Shown one piece after another: positions 1 to 8,287 of a stretch of DNA of 39,013 bases; within the stretch, counting starts at the first letter, position 1, and every line of letters begins with the position of its first letter. A program made the position numbers and the translations under genes. The DNA lies in NCBI RefSeq assembly GCF_001998965.1, contig NZ_MLHJ01000047.1, positions 1-39,013 on the forward strand, in the 5' to 3' direction. Source of the DNA: Rodentibacter rarus. GTDB lineage: Bacteria; Pseudomonadota; Gammaproteobacteria; Enterobacterales; Pasteurellaceae. A model generated the notes under the pieces. That model searched no databases, was not told the origin of the DNA, and saw nothing but the letters and a program-made list of their open reading frames with translations.

Positions 1-1
1 T

Positions 2-334
2 CTAGTACAGCCCCTTTTTATTAGTTCCTATTTTTTAATAGCTTGCCTTCCTTTTGAAAGTATAAAAGCAAATATAATTTATCAAAATCAATGCGAGTAT
101 AAGATTGAGATCTACGACCCTATGTCAGTTCCTGAGAGATTCTCACTAGATAAAGGGGAGAAGCGACTTCATATTACACATGCAAAATACAATTTCATTC
201 GTAAATCATTACCTGATGTTTTATATCAAGCTAATAATAAAGAAAATAAGTTTCATATTGAAAATCCAGATAAATATACTTATAAACTTATAGCTTGCCC
301 CGAAAATGCCAAGCTTACAGGTAATAAAAACTAA
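2..334 (+). CDS. Partial small secreted two-cysteine protein (paralogue A), 5' end outside window
   Basis: The frame is open from base 2, so the gene starts upstream of the window. An internal ATG at 122 would remove the conserved front part. Visible residues begin with a hydrophobic stretch ending FLIACLPFE, like the end of a signal peptide (LIAC could be a lipobox), followed by IIYQNQCEYKIEIYDP. This aligns with paralogue B at 833-1219 (IIYNFCEYPIELRS), and the tails also align (LIACPENAKL versus LIACAENAKP). Two cysteines (NQC and IAC) are shared with B and could form a disulfide, which suggests an exported protein. I do not recognise the family. Small, tandemly duplicated, exported proteins beside a fragmentary larger ORF are typical of immunity proteins, but that role is inference. 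Confidence 0.65.
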   Translation, partial: LVQPLFISSYFLIACLPFESIKANIIYQNQCEYKIEIYDPMSVPERFSLDKGEKRLHITHAKYNFIRKSLPDVLYQANNKENKFHIENPDKYTYKLIACPENAKLTGNKN

Positions 335-351
335 TTACTAAGATAATCTAA

Positions 352-831
352 GGAAGAAATTCTGTAAAGATAGGAGGTTATTATAATCGTTCTGTGAATG
401 CCTCTTATGCTTGTGGGCTTTTACCTAGAATTGCTAAAGGGATAACTGATATTATTGACGATTTCATTCCCTCACTAGATATGACGGTTATTTGGTATCT
501 TAATGGGATTGCAAGTTGGGATAAATCTTATAAGATTTTAAAATTTATGCAGACCTCAGCTCATGAATCAGGGTATCCTGTGCTTGCAAGCTACGCATAT
601 AAAAGCACTGGGTTAAATAATTATTCTTGGGTGCATAAGGGAAGTTCTAAAGGAGTTATGAGTGGCTATACAATACCTGAAAAAGGAGAAAAAGGGTATG
701 AAGAAGAGCCCTTCCCATTAGCTGATTTAATGAAATATTATATACATGATATTGATCCTAGTGATTATTATGCAAGTGAATATGATGTAAAAAGCTTATT
801 ATGGCTTTCAAAACTAAACATGGGAGATTAA
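352..831 (+). pseudogene. 5'-truncated ORF, possible C-terminal fragment of an effector-like protein
   Basis: The frame is open from just after a stop at 349-351 to a TAA at 829-831. The only possible starts are weak: a GTG at 394 lies 16 bases after an AGGAGG that itself reads as in-frame Ile-Gly-Gly codons. The reading SVKIGGYYNRSVNASY before that GTG looks like ordinary protein, so I think the 5' part of a larger gene has been lost. The 145-residue remainder is soluble and rich in Tyr, Ser and Gly (for example HESGYPVLASYAYKS), with no motif I recognise. It ends one base before paralogue B and B's ribosome site lies inside it, an arrangement typical of a toxin followed by its immunity gene. 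Function unknown. Confidence 0.45.
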
Positions 832-832
832 T

Positions 833-1219
833 ATGAAATACTTATTAATAATTCTTTTTCCTTTCTTACTACCTTCCTGTCTAGCATTTGAACCTATAAT
901 GGGAGGGGGAATAATTTATAATTTTTGTGAATATCCCATTGAATTGAGGAGTGATAATATCCCAGAACATTATTATAAAAACAATAAACACAAAAAAATT
1001 ATTTATCCTAACGAAACTAAGTATATAACTTTTATCATACAAGATGACTTAGTAGAAGAACAAAATAAAAATAGAAAAAAACAGTACTTTGTCCGAAGCA
1101 AAAGTAATATAAAAAATAAATTTTATATTGATGAGTATTCTCAAGCCAGAATAAACCTGATTGCCTGTGCTGAAAATGCCAAACCCATAGGTGATGGAAA
1201 TTGGATAAAAACTAATTAA
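833..1219 (+). CDS. Small secreted or lipoprotein-like two-cysteine protein (paralogue B)
   Basis: The protein has 128 residues and an N-terminal signal sequence (MKYLLIILFPFLLPSCLAFE). Cleavage could be by signal peptidase I after CLA or, less typically, by lipoprotein processing at Cys16 (LPSC). The ATG is preceded by GGAGA at 823-827 and follows the upstream stop by one base, so the pair is probably co-translated. The mature part has NFCEYPIEL near its start, a Lys/Asn-rich middle, and a conserved tail LIACAENAKP shared with paralogue A. The two conserved cysteines suggest a periplasmic disulfide. Base composition is very AT-rich. I do not recognise the family; by position it could be an immunity protein for whatever 352-831 came from. 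Confidence 0.65.
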   Translation: MKYLLIILFPFLLPSCLAFEPIMGGGIIYNFCEYPIELRSDNIPEHYYKNNKHKKIIYPNETKYITFIIQDDLVEEQNKNRKKQYFVRSKSNIKNKFYIDEYSQARINLIACAENAKPIGDGNWIKTN

Positions 1220-1313
1220 GAGAAGGAAAATGTGTCATAAGACACCTATAAGCGCATTGAATATGATCTTAAAATTTTAATATGATTATCCAAGTTATAT
1301 CTAGGTGGAAAAA

Positions 1314-1560
1314 ATGAATAAAATAATTATTTCATATATATATCTTTTTATTATCCTCATGCTTTTTTAATTTTGAATTAGAAAAAGGAGCGTTGGTTTA
1401 TAGAAACAATTGTCAAGACTTAATAAATTTATATATTAGCGAGAAGGCTAGAGATGTTATATCCATAGAACCAGGAAAAAACCATGTTGAATTATTTATT
1501 ATTGGAGATAACATAGTTCCTGAAGAAGTATTTTTTATTAAAAATAAAAAAACTAGATAA
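1314..1560 (+). pseudogene. Frameshifted, truncated third paralogue (C) of the two-cysteine protein
   Basis: The ATG at 1314 opens a signal-like stretch (MNKIIISYIYLFIILM) that stops at 1368-1370. In another frame the sequence resumes at about 1360 as CFFNFELEKGALVYRNNCQD, which lines up with CLAFEPIMGGGIIYNFCEYP of paralogue B, and it runs to a TAA at 1558-1560. One base gained or lost near 1350-1362 explains this. The copy also ends early and lacks the C-terminal LIAC.ENAK block, so the second conserved cysteine is gone. It is therefore a decayed copy, not a working gene. A sequencing error could account for the frameshift but not for the missing tail. Confidence 0.6.
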
Positions 1561-1582
1561 ATTAATTTAAAGTAAAACATTT

Positions 1583-2418
1583 ATGGAAAACAGTAAAAAA
1601 GAAAGCTCAACACCAAGAAAAGACTTGGGGCTATTAAAAGAAGATGCGAAAAAACTTTCCATAACCAACAATAAATGTGAACAACCCGGTGTAAGAAAGG
1701 TTTTATCAAAAGATTTTGGTCGATATACAAAATTAGTTTCCGATAGCTATCATAAGTTCGATATGCCAAGACAAGCAATTATAGAACAACTGTCAGAATT
1801 AAAGCGTCGTGAACCGCTGCGTGTTCTATTAACCGAGTTAATGCCCGATCTACTTAAAAAACTCAATCTTGAACCTGAAAATACCACCGGATTGGACCGC
1901 TCTTCTTATGTTTTTTGCCGAATAGTTGCTGATATTTGTATTGGCTTCGAAAATACCCCTGAAGGAGAAAAAGAGCTGGAAACGTTATTTACCGCACCGG
2001 AAGCCTCCAACGGTGCAATTAGCGGTGATCAATATCGTAAATCCATAAAAGAAGCCTTTGACGCTATATTTGGCACAATCGAATCGATCACAGATTTTTC
2101 ACATCGAACAAATAAGCGAATACACGTTATGCGGGTATTTTTCTTGCTTCCATCACTGCCATTGCGAACCTGCAAAAATGGACGGAACTCAACGATGAAA
2201 AGGGCGTAAACGCCTTAGCGGTAGCACAAGTTACCGCAGATTTATCCGCCCTCGTTGCCGCCTTTGAACGCAAAGAAAACGACATTGCCAAACAAGCGAC
2301 CGAAAAACTCTTTCAAAAACTGAATAAAACCGCGAGGCGCTACGGTTTACCGTTTCCCGGTGTAACGGCACAACCCGGTACCCGGATTGGGGATTTAGTA
2401 GATAGCATAAAGGGATGA
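1583..2418 (+). pseudogene. Unknown mostly helical protein, split by one frameshift
   Basis: An ATG at 1583 opens about 178 residues of charged, helical protein (KKESSTPRKDLGLLKED at the front). Around 2108-2117 the frame turns into implausible sequence, while a second frame picks up from 2116 as ANTRYAGIFLASITAIANL and runs to TGA at 2416-2418 with a normal composition (ATEKLFQKLNKTARRYGLPF). A single-base change joins the two into about 278 residues with one possible membrane-like helix (GIFLASITAIANL). I do not recognise the family. It could be an independent hypothetical gene or part of the same effector-type locus as the genes on its left. Whether the frameshift is real or a sequencing error cannot be decided here. 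Confidence 0.55.
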
Positions 2419-2521
2419 AACATAACCCATACAAATAATTCGACATAAATGGCTTTTTTGATGCGGGAATATGCTGTACTATTTGGGATAATATGTAAAA
2501 GCATTACACTATTTGAAAAAT

Positions 2522-2548
2522 AAAAGCCTAATTTTAGGCTTTTTCTTT
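2522..2548 (+). terminator. Rho-independent terminator, could work both ways
   Basis: A perfect 9-bp stem AAAAGCCTA / TAGGCTTTT (2522-2530, 2535-2543) with loop ATTT is followed by a T-rich run on the plus strand. On the minus strand the stem is also followed by T-rich sequence. It ends transcription from the broken gene at 1583-2418 and overlaps the 3' end of the minus-strand ORF 2534-2800. Confidence 0.7.
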
Positions 2549-2800
2549 TTGTAGAATTGAATCAATTTCTAGCAGTACTTTTTGCTTTTCGTGTTCTAGC
2601 TTGCCTAGCTTTTGAAAAAGTGGTGATAGGGAACGACTATCAAAATTTTCTGTAGTGATTTGGGCTAGGAGTTGATTTATGCTGCTTTTTGCGGTGTAAC
2701 CGTCGATTTCTTTTAAATAGCGGGTGAAGCGGTGAATGGTGCTTTTTAAAATAAACTTTAAAATTTTAAAACCGTTTAAAAACCACCAATCCACTAACAA
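2534..2800 (-). CDS. Hypothetical small coiled-coil protein or gene fragment
   Basis: The ORF has 88 codons starting with TTG, directly after an in-frame stop, and no good ribosome site. The last 65 residues (from about HRFTRYLKEID) look like real protein: helical, charged, ending KLGKLEHEKQKVLLEIDS in a coiled-coil pattern. The first 20 residues are AT-driven and may not be translated. The shape resembles the C-terminal tail of a larger protein, such as a helical recombinase tail, but I cannot assign a family. The stop lies inside the terminator at 2522-2543. Likely a fragment; confidence that it is expressed is low. Confidence 0.35.
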   Translation of the reverse strand: MLVDWWFLNGFKILKFILKSTIHRFTRYLKEIDGYTAKSSINQLLAQITTENFDSRSLSPLFQKLGKLEHEKQKVLLEIDSILQKEKA

Positions 2801-2833
2801 TTTTTATGAAAAATATTGTCACTACCCCATAAT

Positions 2834-2899
2834 TTAATATATCAAGAGTAAAGCGTTTTTTAGCGCTATATGACTATAATTTGTTGTCACAATATTCAT
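2834..2899 (-). pseudogene. Short ORF with good ribosome site, possible start of a lost gene
   Basis: AAAGGAG lies 8 bases before an ATG at 2899, giving 21 residues beginning MNIVTTNYSHIALKNA before TAA at 2836-2834. The ribosome site is better than that of the ORF just downstream. It may be the surviving N-terminus of a gene deleted when the 2534-2800 fragment was joined on, or a chance ORF. Confidence 0.25.
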
Positions 2900-2919
2900 T
2901 TTCTATTCTCCTTTATCAT

Positions 2920-2951
2920 AAGAAAAAGACATAGCCTTGGATGACTATGCC
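2920..2951 (-). terminator. Terminator of the small peptide unit (minus strand)
   Basis: Reading the minus strand, GGCATAG (2951-2945) pairs with CTATGTC (2934-2928), with one G-T pair and a 10-base loop, followed directly by TTTTTCTT. It starts five bases after the second stop of the short peptide ORF, making a compact transcription unit. Confidence 0.5.
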
Positions 2952-2976
2952 TATTTTATTCGTTATAGCTAAAAGA

Positions 2977-3033
2977 TCATCCTGAAATTGCAGATTTGAT
3001 CTTTATTAGTTTAGATGAATCAAGCTTTTTCAT
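2977..3033 (-). CDS. Short cationic peptide MKKLDSSKLIKIKSAISG
   Basis: The ATG at 3033 has AGGAGAG 6-8 bases upstream and a TATAAT box at 3058-3053, so the gene looks expressible. It encodes 18 residues with five Lys and ends at TGA 2979-2977. Reading on in frame gives SFSYNE before TAA at 2958-2956, and the terminator begins five bases later. TGA is one base from TGG (Trp), so the ancestral product may have been a 25-residue peptide ending ISGWSFSYNE. Short Lys-rich leaders followed by Gly and an aromatic core are typical of ribosomally made, modified peptides, but no modifying enzyme is present here. A leader peptide or chance ORF is also possible. Confidence 0.35.
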   Translation of the reverse strand: MKKLDSSKLIKIKSAISG

Positions 3034-3058
3034 AATAGCTCTCCTATTGTGAATTATA

Positions 3059-3290
3059 GTACAACTGGAAGTTAGAATAATAAAATAAAAATGTCAATAT
3101 TTTTTAACATCTTTTCAATTTATTTTAATTTCATAATAAAAAGGAGCTTAGCCTTTCTAGTTTGTGGAATAACTTTATTAAAGTTGGAAGGTTAGGATAA
3201 AAGAGGAAGGCGAGGTTCTTTTATTGAAATAAAAGTGAAGAACGTAAATATAAGAAAGGAATAGCGGGGATATTTTCATCCCCATTTTGT
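3059..3290. other. AT-rich intergenic region between peptide unit and arcC
   Basis: I see no gene here. A weak hairpin GGGGAT/ATCCCC near 3267-3284, just after the arcC stop, may end the arc transcript, but its T-run is poor on the arcC strand. The rest is AT-rich with no clear repeats. Confidence 0.4.
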
Positions 3291-4235
3291 TTAGTAAAAC
3301 TCAATACCTTCAACGCTATTAGTAACTCTTGTGCCGGCTTCGCCTTTGACAATGCGTTCAATATCATTGAGTGAACCGATAACGGCATCTTTGCCGGTAG
3401 CGTTGACAAAGTTGATCACTGCTTTCACTTTCGGCCCCATAGAGCCTGCGGCGAATTCAGATGCAAGGTTTTCTAACGCCTGTGGGTTGGCTTTGGCAAT
3501 TTGTTTTTGATCCGGTTTATTGAAGTTCACGCAAGCGGCTGAAACATCGGTGGCGATGATAAATAAATCGGCCTCTAATTCTTGGGAAATGAGGGCGGTG
3601 CATAAATCTTTATCCACCACCGCTTCAACACCCTGTAATTCACCTTGTGAATTATGATAGCTTGGTATTCCGCCACCGCCGCCACAAATAACAATATTAC
3701 GATTGGCTAATAAGGCTTTCACAGCGTCTATGCCTGTCACAGATTGTGGTAAAGGACTTGGCACTGCACGACGATAATATTGTCCATCAGCCATCACTGT
3801 CCAGTTTTTTTCAGCCGCTAATTTTTCCGCCTCTTCTTTGGTATAAACTTGTCCGATAGGTTTGCTTGGTTTTTCAAATGCCGGATCATTAGGATCAACA
3901 ACCACTTGGTTTAACAGCGTAATGGTTGGGGTTTGTGGCAATAAATTGGTTAATTCCTGTTGCAACATATAGCCGATCATTCCCACGGTTTGTGACACTA
4001 ATACATCTAATGGATAGGGTTCAATTTTAGGATCTTGTGCGTAATAGGCCGCGTGTTGTAATGCCAGCAATCCAACCTGTGGCCCATTGCCATGGGAAAT
4101 CACGAGCTCATTTTCTTGTTTAATTTTTGTCAATTGTTCTGCCGCAATGCGAATATTGGCAGACTGATTTTGAGCCGTCATCGGCTCCCCTCTTTTTAAT
4201 AGGGCGTTTCCCCCTAGTGCCACGACAATTCTCAT
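3291..4235 (-). CDS. arcC: Carbamate kinase
   Basis: ArcC converts carbamoyl phosphate and ADP to ATP, ammonia and carbon dioxide, the energy-yielding last step of citrulline/arginine catabolism in the cytoplasm. I place the start at [18 protein letters not shown] (314 residues, usual length) because AAAGGAAAG lies just upstream; a TTG 15 bases earlier would add MKGKK, which is really the ribosome site read as codons. The N-terminal GGNALL loop, the [10 protein letters not shown] segment and the glycine loop CGGGGGIPS are family hallmarks. It lies 64 bases downstream of arcB on the same strand and probably shares its transcript. No arginine deiminase gene is nearby. Confidence 0.95.
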   Translation of the reverse strand: MRIVVALGGNALLKRGEPMTAQNQSANIRIAAEQLTKIKQENELVISHGNGPQVGLLALQHAAYYAQDPKIEPYPLDVLVSQTVGMIGYMLQQELTNLLPQTPTITLLNQVVVDPNDPAFEKPSKPIGQVYTKEEAEKLAAEKNWTVMADGQYYRRAVPSPLPQSVTGIDAVKALLANRNIVICGGGGGIPSYHNSQGELQGVEAVVDKDLCTALISQELEADLFIIATDVSAACVNFNKPDQKQIAKANPQALENLASEFAAGSMGPKVKAVINFVNATGKDAVIGSLNDIERIVKGEAGTRVTNSVEGIEFY

Positions 4236-4299
4236 TTTCTTTCCTTTCAATTCATTGATAAAAAAATAGCACCGTTCATATTGACGATGCCATAAAGCA

Positions 4300-5304
4300 T
4301 TATGCCAGACTGGCTACCATTACGGCTTTAATGGTGTGCATTCTGTTTTCCGCTTGTTCAAAAGCCACATTAGCCGGCGATTCAAAGACTTCCTCCGTCA
4401 CTTCAATGCCATTTGCCAATTGTGGATATTTTGCTGCGATTTCTTGCCCCACTTTAGTTTCACTGTTATGGAATGCCGGTAAGCAGTGCATAAATTTCAC
4501 TTTTGGGTTACCCGTGCGTTTCATTAACTCCGCGGTTACTTGATAAGGCATCAGCATTTCGATACGTTCTCCCCAGGTTTCAAGGGGTTCACCCATGGAA
4601 ACCCATACATCCGTATGCACAAAATCCACCCCTTTGACCGCCAAATCAATCTCTTCAGTGACAGTAATTCTCGCACCGGATTGTGTGGCAAATTCTTGGC
4701 ACATTTTCACCAGCCCCTCTTCCGGTAATAAGGCTTTCGGCGCACAAATTCGCACATCCATTCCCAATTTCGCCCCAATTAATAATAACGAATTCCCAAT
4801 ATTATTACGGGCATCGCCAATATACACATAGCTGATTTGGCTGAGTGGTTTTTCGCAATTTTCTATCATCGTGAGAACATCAGCGAGCATTTGGGTCGGG
4901 TGAAACTCATCGGTTAAACCGTTAAATACCGGTACACCGGCATATTGCGCCAGCTCATTGACGACCGATTGTTTAAAGCCACGATATTCAATAGCGTCAT
5001 ACATTCTCCCTAATACACGGGCGGTATCTTTCATCGATTCTTTATGACCGATTTGCGATGAAACAGGATCGATATAAGTAACGTGTGCACCTTGATCATA
5101 AGCAGCGACTTCAAAAGCACATCGGGTGCGGGTTGACGTTTTCTCAAAAATAAGAGCGATATTTTTTCCGGTTAAGCGAGGCTGTTCTGTGCCATCATAT
5201 TTTGCTCTTTTTAAATCTCTCGCTAAATCTAATAAAAACCGAATTTCACGCTCAGTATGGTTCACCAAACTCAATAAATGTCTATTTTTAAGATTAAACG
5301 CCAT
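4300..5304 (-). CDS. arcB: Ornithine carbamoyltransferase, catabolic type
   Basis: The enzyme interconverts ornithine plus carbamoyl phosphate and citrulline plus phosphate. It has 334 residues, the usual length. The carbamoyl-phosphate loop is [11 protein letters not shown], the ornithine-side loop contains [10 protein letters not shown], and [12 protein letters not shown] is the conserved middle motif. The ATG has AGGAG seven bases upstream. It is the first gene of an arcB-arcC unit behind a promoter with a PurR-type box (5343-5371). The linked carbamate kinase argues for the catabolic direction, yielding carbamoyl phosphate for ATP; an anabolic role cannot be excluded because no arcA or arcD is in the window. 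Confidence 0.95.
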   Translation of the reverse strand: MAFNLKNRHLLSLVNHTEREIRFLLDLARDLKRAKYDGTEQPRLTGKNIALIFEKTSTRTRCAFEVAAYDQGAHVTYIDPVSSQIGHKESMKDTARVLGRMYDAIEYRGFKQSVVNELAQYAGVPVFNGLTDEFHPTQMLADVLTMIENCEKPLSQISYVYIGDARNNIGNSLLLIGAKLGMDVRICAPKALLPEEGLVKMCQEFATQSGARITVTEEIDLAVKGVDFVHTDVWVSMGEPLETWGERIEMLMPYQVTAELMKRTGNPKVKFMHCLPAFHNSETKVGQEIAAKYPQLANGIEVTEEVFESPANVAFEQAENRMHTIKAVMVASLA

Positions 5305-5342
5305 TATTTGCTCCTCATTATTATTGACATAAAAATCGAGCT

Positions 5343-5371
5343 ATTCTAGCAAAGCAATCGTTTGCGTTCAA
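5343..5371 (-). promoter_or_regulatory. arcB promoter with embedded PurR-type operator
   Basis: On the minus strand, TTGAAC (5371-5366) and TAGAAT (5348-5343) are separated by 17 bases. Overlapping the -35 and the spacer is ACGCAAACGATTGCTT (5367-5352), which fits every fixed position of the PurR consensus ANGCAANCGNTTNCNT as I know it from E. coli. A repressor bound there should block RNA polymerase. PurR control of arcBC is an inference from this match. Confidence 0.6.
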
Positions 5372-5430
5372 TAAAAAGATAATATTTAAAGAGGATAAGG
5401 AAGGAAATGAAAGGGGGAAAATGTGGTAAG

Positions 5431-5460
5431 AAAATAGGGAGATTTTCACCCCCTATTTTT
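5431..5460 (-). terminator. Terminator between sdaA and arcB
   Basis: A 9-bp stem AAAATAGGG / CCCTATTTT (5431-5439, 5451-5459) with an 11-base loop lies just after the sdaA stop. T-rich sequence follows on either strand, so it separates the sda and arc units. Confidence 0.55.
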
Positions 5461-5472
5461 ATTTATTAAGTA

Positions 5473-6840
5473 TTAAGTACAAACAATTTTCACCGCTAGA
5501 CCGCCTTGTGAGGTTTCACGGTATTTGGCGTTCATATCTTTGCCGGTTTCGTACATGGTTTCAATCACTTTATCAAGGGAAACCCGAGGATTGGTGGTAC
5601 GGCGTAATGCCATACGGGCGGCATTAATTGCTTTCACCGAGGCTATGGCGTTACGTTCAATACAAGGCACTTGCACCTGCCCTCCCACGGGATCACAAGT
5701 TAAGCCAAGGTTATGCTCCATGGCAATTTCTGCTGCAATACACACTTGCATTGGATTTCCTCCGAGAATTTCCGTTAATCCGGCTGCCGCCATTGAACAC
5801 GCTACCCCCACTTCCCCTTGGCAACCGACTTCTGCACCGGAAATAGAGGCATTCATTTTATAAAGCGAGCCGATCATTCCGGCAGCCAAGAGATAACGTT
5901 CAACGGTTTCCGATGTTAAAGGTGAAATAAATTTATCATAGTAAGCCAGTACAGCAGGGATAATGCCACATGCACCGTTTGTCGGTGCCGTCACCACCCG
6001 ACCACCTGCCGCATTTTCCTCGTTTACCGCCAAGGCAAACATATTGACCCAGTCAATCACACGCATTGGGTCATTGGATAAATTGGTGTTCGCCTCTAAC
6101 ATACGGTATAAGGAGGCTGCACGGCGAGGCACTCGCAACGGTCCCGGCAAAATGCCTTCTGTATGCAATCCGTGATCAATACAAGCCCGCATAGTTTTCC
6201 ACACATTGTCTAAATGCGCACTCACCGCATCTTTTCCATGCAATGCGATTTCATTTTCAAGCATTACCGTTGAGAACATTAAGCCGTTTTCACTGCAATG
6301 TTTTAAAATATCCTCTGCATTTTTGTAGGGATAAGGCACGCTAACCGCACTTTTTTCATCTTCTCCAAAATGGGCTTCATCCACAATAAAACCACCACCG
6401 ATCGAATAATAAGTTTGGCGGTAAAGTTCTTGTTGCGCTGAATCAAGAGCGGCAATTGTCATTCCATTTTCGTGCAATGTTAAAAAAGTGCGGTGAAAAA
6501 CAAGATTGTTTTCAAAATCAAATTTCACTGTCTTTTTGCCTTGAGCGATAGACAATTGGGCAGTTTTTTTCACGTTTTCGATAAAATGTGGAATGAGATC
6601 AATATCCACATCATGCGGTAAATAACCGGCAAGTCCCATAATGATGGCTATGTCGGTGCTATGCCCACGTCCTGTCATAGAAAGGGAGCCGTATACATCC
6701 ACACGAATTTCTGCTGTTTGTTCAAACTGCCCTCGTTCAATTAAATCATCAATAAATTGTTTACCGGCTTTCATCGGTCCAACCGTGTGGGAACTGGAAG
6801 GTCCAATTCCCACTTTAAACATATCAAATACGCTAATCAT
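5473..6840 (-). CDS. sdaA: L-serine dehydratase, iron-sulfur type
   Basis: It deaminates L-serine to pyruvate and ammonia in the cytoplasm using a [4Fe-4S] cluster, not pyridoxal phosphate. It has 455 residues, the usual length. The N-terminal domain begins ISVFDMFKVGIGPSSSHTVGP; the catalytic C-terminal half has NGACGIIPAV, GCQGEVGVACSMAAAG and CDPVGGQVQVPCIERN. The cysteines in the last two blocks fit the cluster ligands of this family. It follows sdaC with a 36-base gap, so transporter and enzyme are co-transcribed for use of serine as a carbon source. An uptake signal lies inside the gene near 6490, with another in inverse orientation near 6350. Confidence 0.95.
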   Translation of the reverse strand: MISVFDMFKVGIGPSSSHTVGPMKAGKQFIDDLIERGQFEQTAEIRVDVYGSLSMTGRGHSTDIAIIMGLAGYLPHDVDIDLIPHFIENVKKTAQLSIAQGKKTVKFDFENNLVFHRTFLTLHENGMTIAALDSAQQELYRQTYYSIGGGFIVDEAHFGEDEKSAVSVPYPYKNAEDILKHCSENGLMFSTVMLENEIALHGKDAVSAHLDNVWKTMRACIDHGLHTEGILPGPLRVPRRAASLYRMLEANTNLSNDPMRVIDWVNMFALAVNEENAAGGRVVTAPTNGACGIIPAVLAYYDKFISPLTSETVERYLLAAGMIGSLYKMNASISGAEVGCQGEVGVACSMAAAGLTEILGGNPMQVCIAAEIAMEHNLGLTCDPVGGQVQVPCIERNAIASVKAINAARMALRRTTNPRVSLDKVIETMYETGKDMNAKYRETSQGGLAVKIVCT

Positions 6841-6876
6841 AAATTTCCTACTAAATAAGCGAAATAAAACGGCAGA

Positions 6877-8106
6877 TTATAACAATCCATAAACCACTGC
6901 AGAGATAGCAATTAATCCCATTATTGTGACAAAGACATTACTAAAACGGCCTTGATAACGTTTCATTGCCGGTACTTTGCGAATGGCATACATTGGCATA
7001 ATAAATAAGATCATCGCAATGATTGGACCGCCAAGGGATTCAATTAAACCGAGGATGCTTGGGTTGATAATCGCCACTCCCCATAAGGTGAGTAAAAAGA
7101 AAAGTGCGGTTGCATAATTTAATTTTTTGCGATTCACCGCTTCCCCTTTCATTTTTAAATATAAGCCTTCTAAACCTTCACGCGCCCCTAAATAATGCCC
7201 AAAGAAAGAGCTGGTGATCGCAAGGAAGGCAACTAGTGGACCAAAGTAAGAAATATAAGGGTTATCAAATTTATTCGCCAAGAAAGACAAAATACTGATG
7301 TTTTGTTCTTTTGCCGCTAGTAATTCTTCCGGTGTTAAGGTTAGTACACAGCTAAACACGAAGAACATCACAAAAACAAGCAAAATGGTTGATGTGCCTT
7401 TTTCTGTGTGTTCAATATGACGTTCTGCACGGTCAAACGCTTTATATTCACGATATTGTGAACAAGCAAAGGAAGAAATCGCCGGAGAGTGGTTGAAAGA
7501 GAACACTAAAACCGGAATCGTCACCCATAATGTGGTGATAAAACCACCTACTGTTGGCATTTCATGCAACATTGCTCCGTTCCATTCAGGAATGAGATAA
7601 ATGGATAGTGCGAATAAAATAAGCACAAGAGGATAAACCAACAATTCTGTAATTTTCAGCATCACTTTTTCATTAAAAAGCATCACTGAAATTAAGAGCG
7701 CAATTAAGACAAAAGAAAGCAATGCACGATTAGGCGATGCCATCCCCAATTGATTGACAATAAAAGAATCGACGGTGTTGGTGATGCCGTTACCGTAAAT
7801 TAATAAAATAGGGAAAATAGCGAAAAAATAAAGTAGCGTAATTAATTTACCGGCTGTTTTACCAAAATGCTCTTCCACCACTTCAGTAATATCACTTCCC
7901 GGATTTTTAGAAGAAAGGACAAAATAGGCTAGCCCTCGGTGGGCAAAATAGGTCATTGGTCCGACTAAAATTGCCATAACCACCAGTGGCCAAAAGCCGC
8001 CCATTCCTGCGTTAATCGGTAGAAAAAGGACCCCCGCCCCAACTGCCGTGCCGAATAAATTTAACATCCACGCCGCATCAAATTTGTTCCATTTTGTTTT
8101 TTTCAT
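6877..8106 (-). CDS. sdaC: Serine transporter, SdaC/HAAAP family
   Basis: An inner-membrane amino-acid/proton symporter of 409 residues with about 11 hydrophobic segments, starting [21 protein letters not shown], the typical substrate-site opening of this family. [10 protein letters not shown] and the [23 protein letters not shown] region are also typical. The first gene of the sdaC-sdaA operon, which identifies serine as the likely substrate; some members carry threonine too. Upstream sequence holds CRP-like sites (8227-8287), which fits catabolite control known for sdaC in E. coli. Confidence 0.92.
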   Translation of the reverse strand: MKKTKWNKFDAAWMLNLFGTAVGAGVLFLPINAGMGGFWPLVVMAILVGPMTYFAHRGLAYFVLSSKNPGSDITEVVEEHFGKTAGKLITLLYFFAIFPILLIYGNGITNTVDSFIVNQLGMASPNRALLSFVLIALLISVMLFNEKVMLKITELLVYPLVLILFALSIYLIPEWNGAMLHEMPTVGGFITTLWVTIPVLVFSFNHSPAISSFACSQYREYKAFDRAERHIEHTEKGTSTILLVFVMFFVFSCVLTLTPEELLAAKEQNISILSFLANKFDNPYISYFGPLVAFLAITSSFFGHYLGAREGLEGLYLKMKGEAVNRKKLNYATALFFLLTLWGVAIINPSILGLIESLGGPIIAMILFIMPMYAIRKVPAMKRYQGRFSNVFVTIMGLIAISAVVYGLL

Positions 8107-8226
8107 AATGAATACCTTAAAAAAAGATAAAATACAGATTAAATCTCAATCTTTCAGGAAAACTCCTGATAAATTTGGCGCGCATAATATGCCTTAATAC
8201 AATGAAATTCAAAGAAATGTTTTTAG

Positions 8227-8287
8227 AAATGTGATCGAGATAACGATTTTTTAAACACTAAATTAGGTAATTTTTATCTAGATCAAA
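8227..8287 (-). promoter_or_regulatory. Two CRP-like sites upstream of sdaC
   Basis: AAATGTGATCGAGATAACGA (8227-8246) has a perfect left half TGTGA and a weak right half. TTTGATCTAGATAAAA (minus strand, ends near 8272-8287) has the consensus spacer TCTAGA and imperfect halves. They lie about 125-180 bases before the sdaC start, rather far, so a promoter in between would be needed. Confidence 0.35.

Noticed and set aside
1581-1778. Minus-strand hydrophobic ORF of 65 codons
   Set aside because: It is antisense to the start of the gene at 1583, with no good ribosome site; hydrophobicity comes from complementing Lys/Glu codons.
2231-2446. Minus-strand ORF of 71 codons
   Set aside because: It is antisense to the second half of the frameshifted gene 1583-2418, whose sense frame has clearly better protein composition.
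2956-3033. Selenoprotein reading of the TGA in the short peptide ORF
   Set aside because: The hairpin after it fits a terminator with a T-run, and nothing resembles a bacterial SECIS directly after the TGA; a TGG to TGA mutation or a true stop is simpler.
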